Assembly: GCA_963581185.1 (NCBI GenBank)
Contig: CAUZOB010000283.1
Span: 1 to 5,006, forward strand
Reading direction: 5' to 3'
Length of the DNA stretch: 5,006 bases
Origin: SAT2750 sp963581185
GTDB taxonomy: Bacteria > Planctomycetota > Planctomycetia > Pirellulales > Pirellulaceae
Shown: piece by piece, positions 1 through 5,006 of the stretch
Numbering within the stretch: position 1 is the stretch's first letter
Layout: each line of letters begins with the position of its first letter
Notes under the pieces: model-generated
Database searches by the model: none
What the model saw: the letters and a program-made list of their open reading frames with translations, nothing else
What the model was told of the DNA's origin: nothing
Made by a program: the position numbers and the translations under genes

Positions 1-20
1 CGTTTTTACCGGCCTGATTT

Positions 21-44
21 ACCCCTCACGCAGGGGTTTTTCTT
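21..44 (+). terminator. Intrinsic terminator of the gene to the left
   Basis: A perfect 6-bp stem, ACCCCT (21-26) with AGGGGT (32-37), closes a 5-base loop (CACGC) and is followed by a T-rich tract ending near 44. The T-run lies only on the + strand side, so it would stop transcription arriving from the left. It presumably ends a gene outside the window. A stop codon TGA at 15-17 in the third + frame would suit such a gene, but too little sequence is visible to call it. Confidence 0.75.
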
Positions 45-128
45 GACCCCTTCGGCTGCCGGTCTTCGTAGGACAAGCAGAGCGGATTAGGCTAGATAAA
101 CCACTTCAACCCGGACAAAGTCTGCGAG

Positions 129-947
129 ATGCAATCCAATCACCCCCCTTATAGCCAAGCCTGGTACGACTCACTGGAGCAGACGTTGGGTTCAACGGTC
201 TGTCGACAGTTGGGTCTCTACGTGATTCCACCCAGTACGCTGCTGAGTGTTGTCATTCCGATCTACAACGAAGTGGCAACGCTGCAGGAGATTGTTGAAC
301 GGGTCAAGGAAGTGCCGATTGCGAAGGAGATCATCCTGGTGGATGACTTCAGTACCGACGGCAGCCGTGCCTTGATTGAGCAGCTGGTGGATGATTCCAC
401 TGGAGATGCCGGTAACATAATCTCAGCTGAATTTCATACGCGAAACCGTGGTAAGGGTGCCGCCGTGAGATCGGGATTTGAAGTAGCGACGGGCGATATT
501 GTGTTGATCCAGGATGCGGACCTGGAATATGACCCGACCGAGTATCCACGGCTGATCAAGCCGATCATTGACGGCCAGGCCGATGTCGTCTACGGCAGTC
601 GTTTCATCGGGGATCAGCCGCACCGGGTGCTGTACTTCTTTCACTACCTGGCGAACCGCTTCCTGACCATGCTCTCGAACCTGTTCACTAACCTCAACCT
701 GACGGATATGGAAACCTGCTACAAGGTTTTTCGTCGAGAGGTGATTGAGGAGATCGGCCCTGATCTGAAGCAGCAGCGTTTTGGGATTGAACCTGAAATC
801 ACTGCCAGGGTGGCCCGCGAGAAGTTTCGCGTTTACGAGGTTGCGATCAGCTACTCTGGCCGTACCTATGGAGAGGGCAAAAAGATCGGCTGGAAGGATG
901 GTTTCTCCGCACTCTGGTGTATCGTCCGCTATGGAATCTTTCGTTAA
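129..947 (+). CDS. Family 2 glycosyltransferase, DPM/DPG synthase-like
   Basis: This 272-residue GT-A fold glycosyltransferase resembles dolichyl-phosphate mannose/glucose synthases and their bacterial relatives. They transfer a sugar from a nucleotide donor, commonly to a polyprenyl-phosphate, at the inner face of the cytoplasmic membrane. Visible motifs in order are SVVIPIYNE (40-48, first nucleotide-binding strand), VDDFSTDGS (71-79), NRGKGAAVRSGF (106-117), the metal-binding QDADLEYDP (128-136, DxD at 129-131), YGSRF (155-159), DMETCYKVFRREV (193-205), FGIEPEITARVAR (from about 217) and a C-terminal RTYGEGKKIGWKDG block. No C-terminal membrane helices follow, unlike GtrB/ArnC-type enzymes, so it is probably soluble or peripheral. 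About 39 residues precede the catalytic domain, more than in minimal members. ATG 129 is the first in-frame ATG after the in-frame stop at 93-95; no good Shine-Dalgarno is seen. The sugar and acceptor cannot be read from the sequence. Family assignment is firm, exact substrate unknown. Confidence 0.93.
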   Translation: MQSNHPPYSQAWYDSLEQTLGSTVCRQLGLYVIPPSTLLSVVIPIYNEVATLQEIVERVKEVPIAKEIILVDDFSTDGSRALIEQLVDDSTGDAGNIISAEFHTRNRGKGAAVRSGFEVATGDIVLIQDADLEYDPTEYPRLIKPIIDGQADVVYGSRFIGDQPHRVLYFFHYLANRFLTMLSNLFTNLNLTDMETCYKVFRREVIEEIGPDLKQQRFGIEPEITARVAREKFRVYEVAISYSGRTYGEGKKIGWKDGFSALWCIVRYGIFR

Positions 948-974
948 CTGATGACCATTTCTTGAGGTTCTGCG

Positions 975-1003
975 CTGACACTCAATTTCGGATGCGTTAA
1001 AAT
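975..1003 (+). promoter_or_regulatory. Sigma70-type promoter for the SHD1/HEAT gene
   Basis: CTGACA (975-980) matches the -35 consensus at five of six bases, and TAAAAT (998-1003) matches the -10 consensus at five of six. The spacer is exactly 17 bp. A start near 1010 would leave a leader of about 35 nt before the ATG at 1045. It lies wholly in the gap after the glycosyltransferase stop, so the downstream gene can be transcribed independently. No terminator separates the two genes, so read-through is also possible. Confidence 0.6.
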
Positions 1004-1044
1004 CCGGCGTTGGTTTCCTCCTAACCTGTGCTGGATTATCTGCG

Positions 1045-2472
1045 ATGGTCTGCCGTCTGCTGATCCTGACTGTCTTCTTGTGGTGTAGCCTCGCTCTCGA
1101 AATGCCCATCTTTGCCCAGAATCTTGGTGACAGAGATGCTGGCTATTCCAGTTCCGCAGAGCGGGCAGTTCGGATGTCCGGGCAAAGTGGTGGCTATGCA
1201 GGGATGGCCGAAAGAGCGTCCAGGCTTCGCTCCCGTGGGCGATTCTCCAACATGGACGCAATCACCCTGCCGATGAACAAGCCCGAGAGGCCCCGTGTTC
1301 CGATCACGCGGGAATGGTTCAACAAGGGCGGAGAGAAGATTGTCGACGGCCTGTTTGTTTCCTACCAGTCCGGAGATGTCGTGCTGCGCGGTCTGAATGG
1401 ACGTCAACTGATCTACCCGGTCGTAGGTCTGTCCAGGCAATGTAAAGCCTACGTTAACTTTCAGGTGAATGGTCTGCGCTCCGTTCGTGAGCCAGCCCTG
1501 CTGATAGAAGTGCTTCTGAATCATGACAATCGCCTCGTCCGCGAAGCAAAAGCACGCCAACTGGGCAATGTCGGGCCGAGTAATCGAGAACTGGTTATTC
1601 AAGCCCTTGAACAGGCCCTCGAGGATGAGGACCTGATTGTCATTATGGCAGCAATTGAATCGATGGTCAGACTGGAGGCAGAATCCCTGCTTCCACGGTT
1701 GGATGAATTCATCGACGGTGATGACGAAGAACTCATGCTGTTGGCCAGCCGTGTCAAGCGACGCCTCGTTGGTGAGTCTGAGGATGCTGGTGATGTCAAC
1801 CAGCTGGATCGAGAAGCAGTCACCGACCATAACAATAAAATTCAAGAGCGAGTGCAGGTCTGGATTCAAGAGAAATCCGGTGATCCGGCGAACCGGGCCC
1901 TCTACACCAGGCACTATGGCAGTCTGCTAAGGCTGAGACAGGCGTTTAGCGAGGCAGTCGGTATGCCGCCCGCGGTCGATGCATCTGACCTTATTGAGTC
2001 ACTTGCCCAGGTCGTTCGAATGCCCGATGGCTGGTTGCTTACGGCGGCTAATGTCCGTGATGAAGATCAAGCAGCCTTTAATGTAGAAGCTGTTCGATCC
2101 GCCGCGATGGAGCCTTTTGTCGGTCCTGCGACGAGTGTACTGCTTTATCAAGCTGGCGCCAGAGATTACCAGGTCATCGTTGATGGCCAGAGTGTCGCCT
2201 TCGATGTCGCCTTGTTACGGTTAGTGGAGGGCATCCTCAAGGGTGAAGTGTCTCATGCTGGATTTCCTGGCCGTGCGGGGCGAAGACCGGCAAACTCGAG
2301 GCCGCTTGCCGATGTGATTGCAGGCAGAAAACCGCTTGCTGGGCTCGCAGCAGTCAACGAAACCGTCGACCGAGAGATTCAACTAGGCACTCTCGACGCG
2401 AACTTGCTGGAATTCCATTCTCGCCTGCTCCTGTTACGTGAAGTCATCATTGCCCAGCCAGCTGAGAAGTAA
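1045..2472 (+). CDS. Secreted SHD1-like / HEAT-like protein of unknown function
   Basis: This 475-residue protein is probably exported. Residues 1-24 look like a signal peptide: a short n-region with Arg4, a hydrophobic core (5-18), and likely cleavage after IFA (22-24). It has no lipobox. An imperfect 17-residue tandem repeat follows (33-49 and 50-66, sharing GY, AERA and R). Residues 88-137 resemble the SHD1 (Sla1 homology 1) module common in planctomycetes: Trp91, a GG turn, the VVLRGLNGRQL strand pair (112-122), then LS (129-130) and YV (136-137). Residues 148-243 form helix pairs of HEAT/PBS-lyase style, for example ALEQALEDEDLIVIMAAIES (187-206). Residues 250-310 are charged and helical. 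The C-terminal part holds GWLLTAANV (329-337) and FDVALLRL (386-393), faintly recalling the His and Asp regions of trypsin-like peptidases, but the His position is Asn336 and no GDSGG is seen. It is therefore not called a protease. ATG 1045 sits directly before the signal peptide; no Shine-Dalgarno is evident. A scaffold or binding role outside the cytoplasm is inference. Confidence 0.85.
   Translation: MVCRLLILTVFLWCSLALEMPIFAQNLGDRDAGYSSSAERAVRMSGQSGGYAGMAERASRLRSRGRFSNMDAITLPMNKPERPRVPITREWFNKGGEKIVDGLFVSYQSGDVVLRGLNGRQLIYPVVGLSRQCKAYVNFQVNGLRSVREPALLIEVLLNHDNRLVREAKARQLGNVGPSNRELVIQALEQALEDEDLIVIMAAIESMVRLEAESLLPRLDEFIDGDDEELMLLASRVKRRLVGESEDAGDVNQLDREAVTDHNNKIQERVQVWIQEKSGDPANRALYTRHYGSLLRLRQAFSEAVGMPPAVDASDLIESLAQVVRMPDGWLLTAANVRDEDQAAFNVEAVRSAAMEPFVGPATSVLLYQAGARDYQVIVDGQSVAFDVALLRLVEGILKGEVSHAGFPGRAGRRPANSRPLADVIAGRKPLAGLAAVNETVDREIQLGTLDANLLEFHSRLLLLREVIIAQPAEK
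1141..1242 (+). repeat. Imperfect tandem repeat coding for two 17-residue units
   Basis: Residues 33-49 and 50-66 of the secreted SHD1/HEAT protein align without gaps. Both units begin with GY, carry AERA at unit positions 6-9 and have R at position 11, giving 7 of 17 identical residues. The DNA copies have diverged, so the similarity is clearest in the protein. The segment lies between the signal peptide and the SHD1-like module and is small-residue- and Arg-rich. Confidence 0.5.
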
Positions 2473-2478
2473 TTCGCA

Positions 2479-4695
2479 TCACTGGATGTGCGAGTAGGTG
2501 TCATCTTGCGGGCGCGGGATTCTCTCGTTGCGGACGGACTCCAGTATCGATTGGTAGTAGTCCCTTAATTCGTCAGGGCAGTTCTTAAGGGCCTTGTCGG
2601 CAAATACTTTTGCTCCATTCCAGTCACCGGAAGCGCTGTATACATAAACAAGCGTCCCCAGGAAACAGTGGTGTTCTGTGCCAGCTCTGCGGACAAGATC
2701 CACCGCGGCACTCATGGCGGCTTTCGAGTCGCGGACTTCTGGATTCAATGACGTGGCCCTCAAGTAGGCGAGATTGTTGTGCGCCCAGGTGAAACCGGGG
2801 TCTGCTTTGACGGCGGATTCGAAGAGATCCAAGGCACTCTCATCTTCTCCCGCCGCGTACGCCAGCTTGCCCTGTCGACACAATGTCATTGCTTTGGCTG
2901 GCTCAAATGAGCTTTCCAGAGCGCTCAGCACCTCGGCACGTTCTGCCCAGGCCTTGTTTCTTGTGTCTGGAATGAGCTGCAGTGCATGCCCGAAATCTTC
3001 CAAGGCGAGTGCCAACTGCTGCTGATTGCCTTCATCTGTTGCGTCTGAAAGCTGGCGGTAAAGCTGTCCTCGAAAGAAATAGAGATCTGGGACTTTTGGA
3101 GCCAGGTCGATGGCCCGGGTGAAGTCGTCGACTGCAAGATCGACGTCATTACTGGCGTTGTGAATAAAACCGCGCAGCCTGTGAAGGCTGAAATTGTCAG
3201 GCTCGATCTCCAGTGCTCTATCAATATCAACAAGGCCCTCGGCCAGATGGCCCGTTTTCAGATTTAGTTCAGCGCGCCAGCGTCGCGAAAATGCGTTGTC
3301 CGGATCGAGTTCAATAGCTTGGTCTAAATCAGCAAGGATGGCCTCGCTTGGCTGATCCAGCTGAAGTCGTGCGGCGGCGCGGAAGGCCAGTGACTGGCTG
3401 TCCTCAGGCTCCAATTCCAGCGCCTCCGTCAGGCTGCCAATGGCCTCGACATACTTCTGCTGCTCAAACAGGATTTGACCCCGACAGGCATACAATATCG
3501 AATTCGCTGCCCCCAGCGAAAGAGCTCGCCTTATGTCGGCAAGTGCCTTTTCGTCTTCGGCCAGCGTAAAGTGAGCGACGCTGCGATAAACGTAGGATGC
3601 AGCATGCAGAGGGTTCAGCCTCAATGCCCGGCTGTATTGCTCAATGGCCTCGTTAAGCTGCTGTTGTCGATCGAAGACTCTGCCCAGCAGAAAAGTGGCT
3701 TCCAGGGATTCAGGATTAAAGCTGATCGCACGTTCAAGATCTTTCTGCGCCACTGCGACAATGTCCTCGACAAGGTAGATGCGGGCCCGCAGTACCAGAT
3801 AGAGATGGTTGGTGTCGTCGTGCTCGATCGCCTTGGCGACATGGCGCATGGCCTCGAAAGGGCTGCCTGCGTCCAGCAGACTCATGCCCATCCAGTACTG
3901 CAGATCAGGATTGTCCGGATCCCTCGTGGTGGCAGCTGCGATCTGTTCGTGCAGGGCAGCCAGCTCACCTTCCTTGAGAGCCTGGCGAGCATTGAGGATC
4001 ACCTCTGCCGACGTCGCTGCCACCGGTTCTTCAGTCACATCAGCGGGGTCTTGAGGTTCATCGCTGGCCTGCGGCGGTTGTTCTGCCGGTGTGGAAGGCG
4101 GAATGGTGCTGGGATCGTTGGGGTTTACCGGCTGCTCTGCAACTTGACCGTCCCCACGATTGTCCTGGGCTCGTTTACCTGAGAAGCTCATCACCAGGAC
4201 TACCGCGCCCACAATCAGGCCTGCCGCCAGGACTCCACCACCAGCGATCCAGCCCAGCGGCACTCCCGCCCACTGCTGGCTACCGTCAGCTTCAGTGGTA
4301 TCCTCGTCACCTTGCTGATCTACCTCCTCTTCCGAATCCTCGATCGATTGCTCTAGGGATGCAGGTAGCGGCGGCAACGTGCCAGCTGATTTGGTCCGCC
4401 TGTTTGATGCGGTCGGTGTGGGAGGCAGATCTGGTTTGTCGGTCGATACCCCCTCCGGCAGACGTGGGATTGCGGGGATGTGTTTTCCCAGTAGACCTCT
4501 GGCTGGCTGGCCCTCGCCTGACGCCCCTGGCTCGCCTTGGGATTCAGCTTCTTCGGTCAGGAGGGCATGCAGAATGTCGTCAAAAGGGACGGTCAGAGGT
4601 TCCCTGCAGGAAGGACAGGGAAGCGTCTTTCCTGTAAGGAAATCAGGCGCATCGTGTTCGTTACCACAATTCTCGCAGTGGACACGAATTGACAT
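2479..4695 (-). CDS. Zinc-ribbon, single-pass membrane TPR protein
   Basis: This 738-residue protein has a layout familiar from planctomycetes. A double-CxxC zinc ribbon opens it (Cys7/Cys10 and Cys27/Cys30). A low-complexity Pro-, Glu- and Asp-rich linker follows (about 48-140, strongly acidic at 115-137). One glycine-rich membrane segment spans about 145-171, containing GGG (152-154) and a GxxxG (159-163). A second Pro/Gln/Asp-rich linker runs 177-228. From about 230 to 710 there are roughly a dozen tetratricopeptide repeats, very regular at 34 residues between 262 and 535, with typical ends such as AIEQYSRALRLNP and ALELEPED. TPR superhelices bind proteins, so a membrane-tethered scaffold is the best inference; partner and process are unknown. 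No enzyme domain is visible. ATG 4695 is supported by a good ribosome binding site and by the zinc ribbon starting at residue 7. The gene is convergent with the SHD1/HEAT gene, 6 bp away. Confidence 0.9.
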   Translation of the reverse strand: MSIRVHCENCGNEHDAPDFLTGKTLPCPSCREPLTVPFDDILHALLTEEAESQGEPGASGEGQPARGLLGKHIPAIPRLPEGVSTDKPDLPPTPTASNRRTKSAGTLPPLPASLEQSIEDSEEEVDQQGDEDTTEADGSQQWAGVPLGWIAGGGVLAAGLIVGAVVLVMSFSGKRAQDNRGDGQVAEQPVNPNDPSTIPPSTPAEQPPQASDEPQDPADVTEEPVAATSAEVILNARQALKEGELAALHEQIAAATTRDPDNPDLQYWMGMSLLDAGSPFEAMRHVAKAIEHDDTNHLYLVLRARIYLVEDIVAVAQKDLERAISFNPESLEATFLLGRVFDRQQQLNEAIEQYSRALRLNPLHAASYVYRSVAHFTLAEDEKALADIRRALSLGAANSILYACRGQILFEQQKYVEAIGSLTEALELEPEDSQSLAFRAAARLQLDQPSEAILADLDQAIELDPDNAFSRRWRAELNLKTGHLAEGLVDIDRALEIEPDNFSLHRLRGFIHNASNDVDLAVDDFTRAIDLAPKVPDLYFFRGQLYRQLSDATDEGNQQQLALALEDFGHALQLIPDTRNKAWAERAEVLSALESSFEPAKAMTLCRQGKLAYAAGEDESALDLFESAVKADPGFTWAHNNLAYLRATSLNPEVRDSKAAMSAAVDLVRRAGTEHHCFLGTLVYVYSASGDWNGAKVFADKALKNCPDELRDYYQSILESVRNERIPRPQDDTYSHIQ
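2962..3912 (-). repeat. TPR-coding repeat array (core of residues 262-578)
   Basis: The protein read from this stretch is a near-continuous series of 34-residue TPR units beginning near residues 262, 296, 330, 364, 398, 433, 468, 502 and 536. Each has the usual small/large hydrophobic pattern and mostly a closing P-D/E/N turn. The unit near 433 has one extra residue (ILADLDQAIELDP), and the unit from 536 carries an insertion of about nine residues rich in Gln (around 551-560). Further, more diverged units lie at about 602-635 and 676-709. The DNA repeats are not identical, so this is an old array. Confidence 0.8.
4183..4263 (-). other. Single transmembrane segment of the TPR protein
   Basis: Residues 145-171 are uncharged and hydrophobic with many glycines, long enough to cross the membrane once. 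The 15 residues before it carry a net charge of about -5, while those after it (SGKRAQDNR) are slightly positive. It could anchor the TPR array to the cytoplasmic membrane; which side the array faces is uncertain. Confidence 0.75.
4606..4677 (-). other. Zinc-ribbon coding segment of the TPR protein
   Basis: Residues 7-30 contain CENC and CPSC, two CxxC knuckles 16 residues apart, with a Gly (22) and Lys (23) just before the second knuckle as in many short bacterial zinc ribbons. Four cysteines could bind one zinc ion. Such ribbons at the extreme N-terminus, ahead of a membrane segment, are common in planctomycete proteins; a role in nucleic-acid or protein binding cannot be decided here. Confidence 0.75.
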
Positions 4696-4701
4696 GAATA
4701 T

Positions 4702-4707
4702 CGCCTT
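4702..4707 (-). promoter_or_regulatory. Ribosome binding site of the TPR gene
   Basis: On the minus strand AAGGCG lies six bases before the ATG at 4695. It matches the Shine-Dalgarno AAGGAG at five of six bases with good spacing. This supports the chosen start and contrasts with the two + strand genes, which have no clear site. The site is part of one arm of a 10-bp inverted repeat. Confidence 0.6.
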
Positions 4708-4747
4708 GAGTTTTGTGCTGTAAAGTGAATTGCACTGCCCTCAGGTC

Positions 4748-4777
4748 ATGATAACCAAAAGCAGCCCCCTGTGACTA
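4748..4777 (-). promoter_or_regulatory. Candidate sigma70-type promoter of the TPR gene
   Basis: Read on the minus strand, TAGTCA (4777-4772, four of six to the -35 consensus) and TATCAT (4753-4748, five of six to the -10 consensus) are separated by 18 bp. Transcription would begin near 4741, giving a leader of about 45 nt that includes the ribosome binding site. The -35 is weak, so the call is tentative. A 5-bp CAGCC/GGCTG inverted repeat (4762-4766, 4785-4789) flanks the -35 box and could be an operator or chance. Confidence 0.35.
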
Positions 4778-4954
4778 TTCGGTCGGCTGTTCGAGTCAAG
4801 CTGCAGATTACGTATGGATTTGATACACTCAAGGCGTTGGGCAGAAGCTCGGTTGACGATGCCCTGCTGCTCAAATCACTTCACTCGTGTTGTTTTCGTA
4901 GATCGGGAATAACGGTCCGCTTCGTCCGGCTCGAAACTCAGGCCTTTGCATACG

Positions 4955-5006
4955 ATGGCTGTCGCCAAGAGCATCGAGATTCACCCCGAGATCACCTGCC
5001 CTCATT
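4955..5006 (+). CDS. Start of a gene running off the right edge (partial)
   Basis: ATG 4955 is the first ATG after the in-frame stop TAA at 4910-4912 and opens a frame that continues to the window end. The 17 visible residues are MAVAKSIEIHPEITCPH, and the next codon begins with T. If that codon is Cys, the sequence would read CPHC, a zinc-knuckle start like those seen at the N-terminus of many planctomycete proteins; that residue is not visible. No strong Shine-Dalgarno precedes it (a CAGG lies about 12 bases upstream). The product cannot be identified from this fragment. Confidence 0.5.
   Translation, partial: MAVAKSIEIHPEITCPH

Larger units (their letters stand above)
4702..4836. repeat. 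10-bp inverted repeat spanning the divergent promoter region
   Basis: CGCCTTGAGT at 4702-4711 is the exact reverse complement of ACTCAAGGCG at 4827-4836. The arms are 115 bp apart and enclose the candidate minus-strand promoter. One arm contains the TPR gene's ribosome binding site. A 10-bp exact match within a region this short would be expected by chance in only a few percent of cases, so it may be a regulator-binding pair or coincidence. Confidence 0.35.
4696..4954. other. Divergent intergenic region
   Basis: This 259-bp gap separates the start of the minus-strand TPR gene from the start of the + strand gene at the right edge. It holds the ribosome binding site, a candidate minus-strand promoter and the inverted repeat. 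For the + strand gene only a lone TTGACG (4853-4858) stands out, with no acceptable -10 at the right distance. No tRNA, terminator or supported small gene was found. Confidence 0.6.

Noticed and set aside
8..63. ACCGGC/GCCGGT 6-bp inverted repeat around the first terminator
   Set aside because: Six bases across 44 bp is readily expected by chance, and it adds nothing to the compact terminator hairpin inside.
43..98. TTGACC (43-48) as a -35 box for the glycosyltransferase gene
   Set aside because: No acceptable -10 lies 16-18 bp downstream; TAGATA at 93-98 is far too distant. The box also overlaps the end of the terminator.
423..1109. 228-codon open frame on the minus strand opposite the glycosyltransferase
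   Set aside because: It lies almost wholly antisense to a gene with clear family motifs, shows no recognisable domain, and its composition looks like a mirrored coding frame.
1036..1914. 292-codon open frame on the minus strand opposite the SHD1/HEAT gene
   Set aside because: The + strand gene has a signal peptide, promoter and recognisable modules; the antisense frame has none of these and no known motif.
2475..2492. Hairpin at the convergent junction as a bidirectional terminator
   Set aside because: The stem is short with a 2-base bulge, and there is no T-run on either strand.
3475..4182. 235-codon + strand open frame inside the TPR gene
   Set aside because: It is antisense to a regular TPR array, and its sequence shows no domain or start signal of its own.
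4785..4804. GTTCGAGTC resembling a tRNA T-loop
   Set aside because: The flanking bases do not form the 5-bp T stem, and no acceptor, D or anticodon arm is found around it.
4853..4881. TTGACG as a -35 box for the gene starting at 4955
   Set aside because: The hexamers 15-18 bp downstream match the -10 consensus at only about two of six positions.
4814..4912. 32-codon + strand open frame in the divergent intergenic region
   Set aside because: It has no ribosome binding site, no recognisable composition or motif, and ends at the stop just upstream of the better-placed ATG 4955.

Overview
The window looks like ordinary chromosomal DNA from a planctomycete or close relative. This is inferred from protein architecture, not from any marker gene. 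It encodes a secreted protein that joins an SHD1-like module to HEAT-like helices, and a large protein with an N-terminal double-CxxC zinc ribbon, an acidic/proline-rich linker, one membrane segment and a long TPR array. Both layouts are typical of that phylum. Base composition is moderately GC-rich, and two of the three complete genes lack a clear Shine-Dalgarno sequence, which also fits.

Layout, left to right. Bases 1-128 hold a clear intrinsic terminator for a gene lying off the left edge. At 129-947 (+) is a family 2 glycosyltransferase of the dolichyl-phosphate mannose/glucose synthase-like type. A 97-bp gap follows, with a good sigma70-type promoter (CTGACA, 17 bp, TAAAAT) for the next gene. 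At 1045-2472 (+) is the exported SHD1/HEAT protein; its C-terminal part carries faint trypsin-like sequence signals but lacks the catalytic residues. At 2479-4695 (-) is the zinc-ribbon/TPR membrane protein, convergent with the previous gene and separated from it by only 6 bp. A 259-bp divergent intergenic region (4696-4954) contains a plausible promoter and ribosome binding site for the TPR gene and a 10-bp inverted repeat. The first 17 codons of a further + strand gene, which runs off the right edge, begin at 4955.

No single pathway links these genes. The glycosyltransferase probably moves a sugar onto a polyprenyl phosphate or similar acceptor at the cytoplasmic membrane. The other two complete proteins look like envelope-associated scaffolds (HEAT and TPR both mediate protein-protein contacts), and their functions are unknown. 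I see no CRISPR, transposon, tRNA, rRNA, phage gene or defence system, and no convincing new system. The most notable items are the domain architectures, the 17-residue tandem repeat after the signal peptide, the tight convergent junction and the inverted repeat in the divergent promoter region.
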